Source: a virus
Reading direction: 5' to 3' (one strand)
Virus record (IMG/VR): IMGVR_UViG_3300025418_000008
Span: 1-35,153 of that record
Length of the DNA stretch: 35,153 nt
A program made the translations under genes and the position numbers. Positions 9,361 through 15,836 of this stretch are shown here, piece by piece (position 1 is the stretch's first letter; each line of letters begins with the position of its first letter). Below the pieces are notes generated by a model. That model was not told where the DNA came from. It did no database searches and saw only the letters and a program-made list of their open reading frames with translations.

Positions 9361-10083
9361 ATGAGTATCGGAAAAAGCGGTGGTTCATCAACTACTATTC
9401 CAACACTAAGTCCAGAGCAGAATGCTCAAATCGCAGCGCAAACTGGATTCTTCACTGGAACAGTTGAACCCACATATCAACAAGCAGTTACCGGTGCTAC
9501 TAACTTATACAACGCAGAGCAGCCCGGCGTTCAAACAGCAGCACAGAATTTGGCTGGCACAGCAGCACAAGCACAAAATGTTCTTGGCACAACTGGTCAA
9601 AGCGCAGAGCAAACTGGCATTCAGGGCTTGGAAAATATTGATAGTTCAGCATATCAACAACAACAGTTAGCAGCAGCACTTGCTCCTGCACAAGCGCAAT
9701 ACGCCCAAAATATTGCTAACCAACAAGCACAGTTTGGTGGCGCTGGTCAATTGGGCAGTGCTCGTAGTGCATTGGCGCAAGCTCAAACAGCTGGACAAAC
9801 AGAAGCAGCACAAGAACAAACAGCAGCAACTGTGGCAAACAATATTGCTCAACAACAGTTATCAGCAAATCAGGCATTAACAGGTGCTGGCCAAACAAAC
9901 TTGACTGGTGCTCTAAACGCAGCAAATACAGGCATCACAGCGGCACTAACTCCACAACAGTTATATAATCAATATGCAAGTGTATTGTATGGAACTCCAA
10001 GTGCAGCGTATAATCCTAACTTTGCTGGCACACAAGCGACAACAACTAACACAAGCCAAGGCAACTTTGGCATTAGCATCTAA
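9361..10083 (+). CDS. Putative ejection/internal virion protein
   Basis: This 240-residue protein has a CGGAG ribosome site before its ATG. It begins with a short Gly/Ser segment (MSIGKSGGSSTT), then a long Ala/Gln/Thr-rich region that looks mostly helical (QQQLAAALAPAQAQYAQNI, LGSARSALAQAQTAGQTEAA). An LGSARSALAQA-like segment is common in small internal virion proteins of aquatic podoviruses, in my recollection. No transmembrane segment or catalytic motif is visible. It shares composition with its two neighbours and lies in the same run of genes, so a P22 gp7-like DNA-transfer role is a reasonable inference, not shown. Confidence 0.55.
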   Translation: MSIGKSGGSSTTIPTLSPEQNAQIAAQTGFFTGTVEPTYQQAVTGATNLYNAEQPGVQTAAQNLAGTAAQAQNVLGTTGQSAEQTGIQGLENIDSSAYQQQQLAAALAPAQAQYAQNIANQQAQFGGAGQLGSARSALAQAQTAGQTEAAQEQTAATVANNIAQQQLSANQALTGAGQTNLTGALNAANTGITAALTPQQLYNQYASVLYGTPSAAYNPNFAGTQATTTNTSQGNFGISI

Positions 10084-10092
10084 GGATTAAAG

Positions 10093-12288
10093 ATGGCATT
10101 ATTAGGACAATTAATCAGTAACGGAATGTCTGACAATCCACAAGATTTTGGTAATGTGGTATCAAACTATGCCACCAACAGATATAATCAGGATTTAAGT
10201 AATATTACTAATACCCCAGTTGGGGGCACAACTCCTAACCAATCTACAATCACTCCAAGTGATGCTATATTGGCTCAAACTCCAACGCAACCACAAATGG
10301 GTGGTATGGCTGCATTGGGTGCTCCAAGTGGTAGTCTTGGATTACAGATTCCACAAAGTGTTCAATCTCCATCATTTAACTTTGGTGCACCAACACAATC
10401 ATCAGCACAGCCCGCTGCTCCACAACCAATGGGGCCAACTGGCACTGGCGTTCAAATGCCACAACCAGGACAAATGCCAATGCAAGCTCCTGGACAAGCA
10501 CAAGTTCAAGCTCCACAGGTCAATCCCATGGCGCAAGCACCCGCTGCTCCAGTTAATCCAGTGGGACAAGTTCCAGCTGGTATGACATATACTCCACCAG
10601 CAGTAGGTGCTCCAACACAAGTTGCAGGACCAATGGTAGCTGGTGCTGTTGCACAACCTCAGACACAGCCCACAGCGCCAGCTTGGCAAACTGAGTTGCA
10701 AACTGCACAAGGTAATCCAGACAAGTTATGGGCTTATACTCAAAATCAAGATTATCCAGAAGAAAGTCGCAAGATTGCTGCCAGTATGTATTCCAAAGAA
10801 ATGGAACACAAAAAGCAAGCAGATGAAACAATGAAGACTTACATCAATGCTGTTCAAAATAATGATTTACGAGCACAACAAAATGTAATGAAAAAGTTGG
10901 CACAAGAAAACGAAGATGGCAGTTTGTTAAAAGCTGTGTTCTATCGCAGACTTGGACTTAACGATCTTGCACAACAAGAACAACAAAAACTTGGTGCTGG
11001 CAACAAATGGGGCCAAACATCATTAGATGGTCAAGCATACGCAACAGAGCGTGATGCCAATGGTATGATTCGTCGTGCATTGGATACAAATGGTGCCACT
11101 GTTGACGATGCTACATTGGCTAAATTACAAAGTGCTGGTGCTCCATTCGGTAGTCACGCATTTGGATTTACTGGTGAGACTGGTATTGTTACTGATCCAA
11201 ATGGTGCAAAATCAGAAGTTGCTAAACGCACAAACGCAATCACAGGCAAAGCAGATTATGTTTACTTGACTGGTCCATACAAAGACCAAGTTTATCAAGG
11301 ATCACAGTTGCCACAGCCCAAGAGCATTAGCACTACTATTGCCAAGAAAGAAGGCACAGAAGCTGTTACTCTTAACTACGCAGGTGCATTGGCAGCAACT
11401 CGTGCTGGTGCTGGTGCAATTGGTAAGTTCAATGCTGAAAACGGCACTAACTTGGCAATTCCAAGTTATGGTCCACACAGAGGCAGACTTGTTGATATGA
11501 ACAATGGCGGCTTGCCAGTTCAAGCGGATCAAAGTGGTAACTTTAATCCAGTTGTAAATCAAAGAGTTCAGCCAGCTCAGCCAGCTCCGGCTGCAACAAC
11601 TCAATCAGCAGCTCCAGCAGCTGGTAATTTAGTTCAAACAGCAGCTCCAGCGAGTGCGAATTTGGTTCGAGCAGCCAATGCTCCGAATGGTCCACAACAA
11701 GCTCCTGTTGCAGCAATCGCACAACCAAAATTTCGTGAATCTGGTTATGAAACAGAAACACCACAACAGTTCAAAGATAGAACTAAAAACTTTAACGAAG
11801 CAAACAAAGAAATTGCTAAACGCAATGCTGAAGTTGTGGCCAACGCTGGTAATGCAGCCAACACAATCGATCAGGCTCAACACGCAATTGATTTGCTTGA
11901 TACTGGTAAACACAACATTGGTCCTGAGTTGAGTGTCATAAGTGGTCGTGGTCCTATTGCACAGGCAATTGGCACACAACTTGAAACAGAAGATGCTCGC
12001 AATACTCGTTCTATTATGGATACAGTCAGAGCTATTGGTGGCGCAGCAAGTCAGGGCACTATCAAAGGTCACTTGACCAATCAAGAACTACAATTCTTGA
12101 CTGAAAACAAACCAACTGAAAAATCTGATCCACAATATACAAAACAATGGTTACAAAAATCTATTGAAATAATTCGTAAGGCGCAATCTGCTGCTGAATC
12201 ACAAGCACGAACAGGTGGAGCTGCTGCTAACCCAGTTACAAGTAGCAACACTGGAATTAGAATCATTAGTAGAGAGAGAATACAATGA
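10093..12288 (+). CDS. Large putative ejection/internal virion protein
   Basis: This 731-residue protein has an AAGGA site before its ATG. Residues 1-200 are Pro/Gln/Met/Ala-rich (PQPMGPTGTGVQMPQPGQM). A helical region with charged residues follows (about 205-300), then a mixed globular part, a second Ala/Pro/Gln linker near 490-540 and a helical C-terminus ending with SQGTIKGHLTNQELQFLTEN and RKAQSAAESQAR. Such C-terminal blocks are seen in internal core proteins of podoviruses. No lytic transglycosylase or peptidase motif is evident, which is notable because ejection proteins often carry one. The stop overlaps the next ATG by 4 bases (ATGA). Confidence 0.55.
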   Translation: MALLGQLISNGMSDNPQDFGNVVSNYATNRYNQDLSNITNTPVGGTTPNQSTITPSDAILAQTPTQPQMGGMAALGAPSGSLGLQIPQSVQSPSFNFGAPTQSSAQPAAPQPMGPTGTGVQMPQPGQMPMQAPGQAQVQAPQVNPMAQAPAAPVNPVGQVPAGMTYTPPAVGAPTQVAGPMVAGAVAQPQTQPTAPAWQTELQTAQGNPDKLWAYTQNQDYPEESRKIAASMYSKEMEHKKQADETMKTYINAVQNNDLRAQQNVMKKLAQENEDGSLLKAVFYRRLGLNDLAQQEQQKLGAGNKWGQTSLDGQAYATERDANGMIRRALDTNGATVDDATLAKLQSAGAPFGSHAFGFTGETGIVTDPNGAKSEVAKRTNAITGKADYVYLTGPYKDQVYQGSQLPQPKSISTTIAKKEGTEAVTLNYAGALAATRAGAGAIGKFNAENGTNLAIPSYGPHRGRLVDMNNGGLPVQADQSGNFNPVVNQRVQPAQPAPAATTQSAAPAAGNLVQTAAPASANLVRAANAPNGPQQAPVAAIAQPKFRESGYETETPQQFKDRTKNFNEANKEIAKRNAEVVANAGNAANTIDQAQHAIDLLDTGKHNIGPELSVISGRGPIAQAIGTQLETEDARNTRSIMDTVRAIGGAASQGTIKGHLTNQELQFLTENKPTEKSDPQYTKQWLQKSIEIIRKAQSAAESQARTGGAAANPVTSSNTGIRIISRERIQ

Positions 12289-13184
12289 CCGAAAGAGTAA
12301 CAGTTGAGCAAAATGGAGAACGCTTTACACTAGATGTTCCAGATGGCACTAGTGATGAGCAGATTCAACAATTTTTGACTACGCAATCTCAAGCACAACC
12401 TCAAGCACCAGTTGCTCCAGATAACTCCAATGATATGGCTAATATGGCAGCGGCTGCTGGTGCAGGTGCAGTGGGACTAAACGCACCCAATATAATGCAA
12501 GGCACAGCAAATGCTATAAACAATGCTGGTCAAATGGCCCAAACTGGTAAAAGTATTGTTGGTCCCACATTCAGTGGGGCAGCACAATCTGCTGGTGATT
12601 TGATTAAAACTTATGCAAGAAATCCAGGCACAGCAGCAGCAGATTTGGCAGCAAGTCATTTAGGTTTGCCTCCTCCAACAGCCGCTGCTAAAGCAGCTCC
12701 ATTGTATAGTGGCATTCAACAAACATATCAACAAGCCAAAAATTATATTAATAAAACTGGACAGTTTGCTCCCACACAAACAAATACAACAGCAAATCAA
12801 ATCAGTGCTGAACAAGCAGCGCAAGCAGCAAAAGAAAATGCTCTTAATAATGCTCTTACCGAACATACTACGAAAACACCAAATCCATTAAAAACAGCAA
12901 GTGATTTGGGTGGTATGAACTATGACCAAAAACTTCAATGGGCCAAAACAAATGGTGTTAAACTACCAGACACACTAGCAACAGAAGCTGGAGCGGCAGA
13001 AGCATTTGCTAATCCAACTACTAGTAATTTTATGACCAGAATATCAAGTTTGGCTGGCAAATACATTCCAGCAGCAATGATGGCCAAAGAGTTGTTATAT
13101 ACAAGTCCAGAAGAAATCGCAATATTAAAACAAGCAGAAGCCCAACGCAGAGCACAGGGCTGGAAGCCACTAAACGAAAGATAA
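12285..13184 (+). CDS. Putative ejection/internal virion protein with short N-terminal beta domain
   Basis: This 299-residue protein overlaps the upstream stop as ATGA. Residues 1-35 (VTVEQNGERFTLDVPDGTSD followed by EQIQQFL) resemble the small beta domain that starts some phage internal proteins and ends in a short helix. The middle is Ala/Gly/Asn-rich with a hydrophobic stretch (MANMAAAAGAGAVGLNAP). The C-terminus is helical and basic (ILKQAEAQRRAQGWKPLNER). It is the last of the four-gene ejection-protein-like block and precedes the Dps-like gene by 12 bases. The function is inferred from context. Confidence 0.5.
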   Translation: MTERVTVEQNGERFTLDVPDGTSDEQIQQFLTTQSQAQPQAPVAPDNSNDMANMAAAAGAGAVGLNAPNIMQGTANAINNAGQMAQTGKSIVGPTFSGAAQSAGDLIKTYARNPGTAAADLAASHLGLPPPTAAAKAAPLYSGIQQTYQQAKNYINKTGQFAPTQTNTTANQISAEQAAQAAKENALNNALTEHTTKTPNPLKTASDLGGMNYDQKLQWAKTNGVKLPDTLATEAGAAEAFANPTTSNFMTRISSLAGKYIPAAMMAKELLYTSPEEIAILKQAEAQRRAQGWKPLNER

Positions 13185-13196
13185 TGAGGAACTGAA

Positions 13197-13646
13197 ATGG
13201 ATTTAACAGAATTAACCAAAGTATTAGAAGAAACATTTGCAACAAACTTTGTTGTTTATTACAAAACACACGCAGCCCATGTCAACATCAAAGGCAGAAA
13301 TTTCTACCAAGACCACAAACTATTAAAGAAGATTTATGAGTTCTTGCAAGACAACATAGACACACTTGGTGAGAAATTACGCACTTGCGGAGCATTGATG
13401 CCAGATATGCTAATGCAAGTATGCTCAACTAGCAGAGCAACTGATTTTGGTGTTGAAGGCACTAGTGATGATATGTTGAATATCATATTGACTGATATCT
13501 ATACTTTGATTGATATCTATCACGAGCTACGCAAAGCAGCAGACGATGTTGATTACACTGATATTTCAAATATGAGCGATGATGCTATTGGCAAATTGGC
13601 CAAGTTCAAATGGCAACTAGAGGCAACTCTGTCAAATGACGCTTGA
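13197..13646 (+). CDS. Dps/ferritin-like protein
   Basis: This 149-residue protein has a GAGGA ribosome site before its ATG. Residues 18-60 align with the Dps helix A/B region: KTHAAHVNIKGRNFY, DHKLLKKIYEF, NIDTLGEK. Against the E. coli Dps ferroxidase set (H51, H63, D67, D78, E82), the spacing gives H28, H40, K44, D55 and E59, so four of five iron ligands are kept at exact spacing and the fifth is Lys. The size is near that of the Dps family (about 150-170). Known family role: a dodecamer that oxidises and stores iron and protects DNA from peroxide. The Asp-to-Lys change could weaken ferroxidase activity. It follows the ejection-protein genes, so it could act in infected cells or be carried in virions; both are inference. 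Confidence 0.75.
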   Translation: MDLTELTKVLEETFATNFVVYYKTHAAHVNIKGRNFYQDHKLLKKIYEFLQDNIDTLGEKLRTCGALMPDMLMQVCSTSRATDFGVEGTSDDMLNIILTDIYTLIDIYHELRKAADDVDYTDISNMSDDAIGKLAKFKWQLEATLSNDA

Positions 13647-13800
13647 TGACCACTTAAAAGAATGTGAACAACGGTTCCAAGATGTTGTAGATAAACTAGA
13701 CCGTCTTGAGAACCGTATGGATGTTATTGAAGATATCTTAATTGATATCAAACGAAGTATTAAAAATTTTGATTATAAAAATCACGAACAGACTGCATAA
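13636..13800 (+). CDS. Short coiled-coil protein, 54 residues
   Basis: An ATG at 13636 overlaps the end of the Dps-like gene by 11 bases and opens a 54-residue frame ending at 13800. The protein is charged and strongly heptad-like (FQDVVDKLDRLENRMDVIED, then ILIDIKRSIKNF), suggesting a parallel coiled coil. No good Shine-Dalgarno site is seen, so translation would be coupled to the Dps-like gene. Its tail overlaps the convergent minus-strand gene ending at 13760 by 41 bases. The function is unknown; spanin-like or linker roles are possible, but no signal peptide is present. Confidence 0.55.
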   Translation: MTLDDHLKECEQRFQDVVDKLDRLENRMDVIEDILIDIKRSIKNFDYKNHEQTA

Positions 13801-13963
13801 AAGCATCTCGGTCAAAACTTCCACCTTCTGCTCTTTCGCCGTTCTCGTCTAGAATATAGATTTCAATCTTGTCTGGCTTGCTGTCATCAACAACAATCTC
13901 AATGCGTTCAAAATCTATTCTATCACCCTTGATAGTATGGTCATCTACTTTAATCTTGGCCAT
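13760..13963 (-). CDS. Hypothetical acidic protein, 67 residues
   Basis: This is the last gene of the minus-strand operon. The ATG shares one base with the stop of the GroES-like gene (TAATG). The 67-residue protein alternates charged and beta-forming residues (RIDFERIEIVVDDSKPDKIE, IYILDENGERAEGGSF), suggesting a small beta or alpha/beta fold. I do not recognise a family. The downstream end collides with the plus-strand coiled-coil gene, and no hairpin terminator was found between the two. Confidence 0.6.
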   Translation of the reverse strand: MAKIKVDDHTIKGDRIDFERIEIVVDDSKPDKIEIYILDENGERAEGGSFDRDAFMQSVRDFYNQNF

Positions 13964-14229
13964 TATTTTATTACCGCGTTAATGTTATTTTGATCCACGA
14001 TGTAGTATTTTACTCCTTCGTGTTCTAGCATACCCACTGATTGCCAGTTGACGCTGATTGCATCTCCTACCGCCAATCCATCAATCTTGACTTCTGTGCC
14101 AATGCTATGCACATAGCCCAATGGATTATGTTCTTGATTTGGATTGCTAAAAATAATACCGCTATCGGTCTTTTGTTGAACTTCTTTGCGTGTAAAAATC
14201 ACACGGGTTTTAACTGCTTCTACTGTCAT
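13963..14229 (-). CDS. GroES-like co-chaperonin
   Basis: This 88-residue protein matches the GroES plan: KTRVIFTRKEV at the first strand, the mobile-loop region around residues 20-38 with DSGIIFS in place of the usual SGGIVL, LGYVHSIGTEV, GLAVGDAISVNW and the C-terminal YYIVDQNNINAVI. The length is slightly short of bacterial GroES (about 97), with the roof loop reduced. Known family role: it caps GroEL to fold substrates; phage versions such as T4 gp31 support coat-protein folding. I chose the ATG at 14229 because AAAGGA lies seven bases before it; an earlier ATG at 14244 overlaps the upstream stop. No phage GroEL is seen, so it would use host GroEL. Confidence 0.8.
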   Translation of the reverse strand: MTVEAVKTRVIFTRKEVQQKTDSGIIFSNPNQEHNPLGYVHSIGTEVKIDGLAVGDAISVNWQSVGMLEHEGVKYYIVDQNNINAVIK

Positions 14230-14240
14230 TGTATTTCCTT

Positions 14241-14510
14241 TCATTTACTATGTTTTAATACAAAATGTGTTGCCTCTGGCGTGTCTTTTCCAAACACAGC
14301 ATTGGCAAAATCTACCAAGTCCATCAGTTGACCATCAAACATCCATCGTGCTGTGATGGACTGACTACGACCCAAGTTTGCTATCATTTGCCCATATTGG
14401 TTGGCGGCCTGTTGCTGTGCCGACTGACTGTTATAACCATTATACATTTGTGCCACTTGCTGTGGGGTCAATGCTGGTATAGATATTGCTTGTATGCCCG
14501 ACTTACTCAT
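14241..14510 (-). CDS. Hypothetical protein, 89 residues
   Basis: The start chosen is the ATG at 14510, with GGGA 5' of it and an 8-base overlap with the upstream acetyltransferase-like gene. An upstream in-frame start would lie deep inside that gene. The protein (MSKSGIQAISIPALTPQQVA...) has a Gln/Ala/Asn-rich helical centre and a more globular C-terminus (ARWMFDGQLMDLVDFANAVF). I recognise no family. Its place in a minus-strand operon between a GNAT-like gene and a co-chaperonin gives no clear clue; the N-terminus resembles small virion proteins. Confidence 0.6.
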   Translation of the reverse strand: MSKSGIQAISIPALTPQQVAQMYNGYNSQSAQQQAANQYGQMIANLGRSQSITARWMFDGQLMDLVDFANAVFGKDTPEATHFVLKHSK

Positions 14511-15054
14511 TGCTATTCCCAAAATAGTTCTCCACTTTAAAATAACAAACACTGCCGTGTCGTTTAAATCCAAATCGTTGGTGCAATTTTAAAAATGCTT
14601 CTTGTTCACTTCTGATTGAACTGCTGATTAAAACTGGAATTTGATGAATGCTGCACCATAAGATCCATTGCTGAATGATTTGAGCACACAGTGTAATGCG
14701 TGTTCTGTTGGGCAAACTCAAATCTATGTGTGCAAATCTGGCATCTGCCATTTCCTCTGCTGCATAGGGCGTATAGTGTCCCCGATCCAACCACGCCCAA
14801 CCCAGCAGTTTTCCGCTGGTTTTATCACGGCAAATGATGATTTGTTGCTGGTTTAGAGTGTATTTTTGTGCGGTTACAGCCAAGTCTATGTGTTGCCTTA
14901 GGATCGCAGGATCCGTAGTAAAAATGTCTGAAACTTCTGTTTCGTAAAATCCCTTAGCCATCGCAACAATGTCATTGATGTCATCTTCGGTTCTGGCCAA
15001 TGACCAATGCCAATGATCATGGTCACTGGGCAAGTATTTGTCTGTAGTTCTCAA
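14503..15054 (-). CDS. GNAT-like acyltransferase
   Basis: This 183-residue protein has a GNAT-like alpha/beta plan: helices at residues 20-50, strands QQIIICRDKTSGKLLGWAWL, the RFAHIDLSLP strand, a helix (TLCAQIIQQWILWC), PVLISSSIRSEQEAFLKL and the typical end LHQRFGFKRHGSVCYFKV. The acetyl-CoA loop is degenerate: PNRTRIT stands where Q/RxxGxG/A is usual, so activity is uncertain. The start is TTG at 15054, supported by AGGAG six bases upstream; the nearer ATG is out of frame and stops at once. The gene leads the minus-strand operon from a TAAATA-type promoter. The substrate cannot be told from sequence. Confidence 0.65.
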   Translation of the reverse strand: MRTTDKYLPSDHDHWHWSLARTEDDINDIVAMAKGFYETEVSDIFTTDPAILRQHIDLAVTAQKYTLNQQQIIICRDKTSGKLLGWAWLDRGHYTPYAAEEMADARFAHIDLSLPNRTRITLCAQIIQQWILWCSIHQIPVLISSSIRSEQEAFLKLHQRFGFKRHGSVCYFKVENYFGNSNE

Positions 15055-15075
15055 ATCATTCTCCTACTATAATAT

Positions 15076-15083
15076 TATTTAGC
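15076..15083 (-). promoter_or_regulatory. TAAATA promoter-like octamer (GCTAAATA), minus strand
   Basis: GCTAAATA reads leftward toward the acetyltransferase-like operon. A start at 15070 would give a 16-nt leader containing AGGAG. It lies back to back with the plus-strand octamer at 15099, making a divergent promoter pair. Confidence 0.45.
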
Positions 15084-15098
15084 ATAGTTATTCTAAAC

Positions 15099-15106
15099 AC
15101 TAAATA
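15099..15106 (+). promoter_or_regulatory. TAAATA promoter-like octamer (ACTAAATA)
   Basis: This octamer precedes the HNH gene. A start at 15112 would give an 18-nt leader with AAGGAG. An alternative sigma70-like TATAAT is present at 15068-15073 on the same strand. Confidence 0.45.
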
Positions 15107-15129
15107 TATTATAGCACAAGGAGAAAAAT

Positions 15130-15678
15130 ATGTCAGGAAGACCAAAAGGCCTACATAACCCACACGAATACATTTATATTGGCAACATTGCCATCAACGA
15201 ATCCAAATTCTTTAGCCGCATTATACAACAAGACAATGGCTGCGAACTTTGGGTTGGAGGCAAGCACAGACAGGGCTATGGGATGTTCAATGTCTATAAC
15301 ACAGCATTGGGCAAAAGACAGATGCAGGTCACGCACAGAATTGCAATGATGCTAGAGCTTGGCAGAGAACTAACCAGAGATGAGTTTGTCATACACGAGT
15401 TCTGCGACAATCAACTTTGCTGCAACACAGAGCATATGATTGTGGGCACTAGCTTTGACAGAAACAGAGTGCAGTATGCCAAAGGCAGAAAGCCCACTGG
15501 CGTAAAACGAGGTAATGCTGTGCGTAAACAAAATCGTAATTACAAGTATACAGAAGAACAGATGCGTTACATTCGTGACCACAGCACAGAGGAGAGTGCT
15601 GAGAAATATGGTATTACTCGTCGTGCTGCAAGTTATTTGAAGCACAGATTTAACAATGGCTACAAGTGGCTGGGCTGA
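15130..15678 (+). CDS. HNH endonuclease (homing-type) with C-terminal HTH
   Basis: This 182-residue protein has an AAGGAG ribosome site. The HNH order is visible: GCELWVGG (37-44) and GYGMF, VTHRIAM with H69, VIHEFCDN (H89, C92, D93, N94), then CCNTEHMIVGT (C97, C98, N99, H102). This matches phage HNH proteins with the pattern CWxWxG, HR, xHxCDNxxCxNPxHLxxGT. Residues 139-176 (YTEEQMRYIRDHSTEESAEKY and RRAASYLKHR) look like a helix-turn-helix that would bind target DNA. Known role of relatives: free-standing homing endonucleases that spread in phage populations. It stands just before the control region and candidate origin. Confidence 0.8.
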   Translation: MSGRPKGLHNPHEYIYIGNIAINESKFFSRIIQQDNGCELWVGGKHRQGYGMFNVYNTALGKRQMQVTHRIAMMLELGRELTRDEFVIHEFCDNQLCCNTEHMIVGTSFDRNRVQYAKGRKPTGVKRGNAVRKQNRNYKYTEEQMRYIRDHSTEESAEKYGITRRAASYLKHRFNNGYKWLG

Positions 15679-15724
15679 TTCGAGCTTGTGGTGGAAACCA
15701 GAAAAACATACTCCACGCTATCCT

Positions 15725-15795
15725 CAGATATCTGGTTGATCCCAGACAATCTTATTTAACCAGATATCAACAAAAAATGGAGTTTTTGTTGATAT
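15725..15795. promoter_or_regulatory. Nested inverted repeats with mutually exclusive pairings
   Basis: Four segments can pair in different ways. GATATCTGG (15727-15735) can pair with CCAGATATC (15760-15768); its end TCTGG (15731-15735) can pair with CCAGA (15742-15746); and the 13-base arm 15764-15776 is perfectly complementary to 15783-15795 with a 6-base loop. The segment is in the 158-base gap before the 235-residue gene. It could be an RNA switch, an operator array or part of an origin. No U-run follows the last hairpin, so it is not a simple terminator. Confidence 0.6.
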
Positions 15796-15797
15796 GC

Positions 15798-15805
15798 GCT
15801 AAATA
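15798..15805 (+). promoter_or_regulatory. TAAATA promoter-like octamer (GCTAAATA)
   Basis: It directly follows the 13-bp hairpin arm. A start at 15811 would give a 26-nt leader with two GGAAAA purine blocks before the ATG at 15837. Confidence 0.45.
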
Positions 15806-15836
15806 AACATATATACTAAACAAGGAAAAGGAAAAT

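Noticed and set aside
11629-12084. Minus-strand 151-residue frame, Cys/Thr/Ile-rich
   Set aside because: It is an antisense shadow of the large ejection-like gene at 10093; the composition is typical of reversed coding DNA.
13731-13751. Two adjacent 10-bp palindromes AAGATATCTT and TTGATATCAA as an operator or origin
   Set aside because: They lie in the coding region of the coiled-coil gene, and GATATC occurs in many genes here as Asp-Ile codons, so no special role can be supported.
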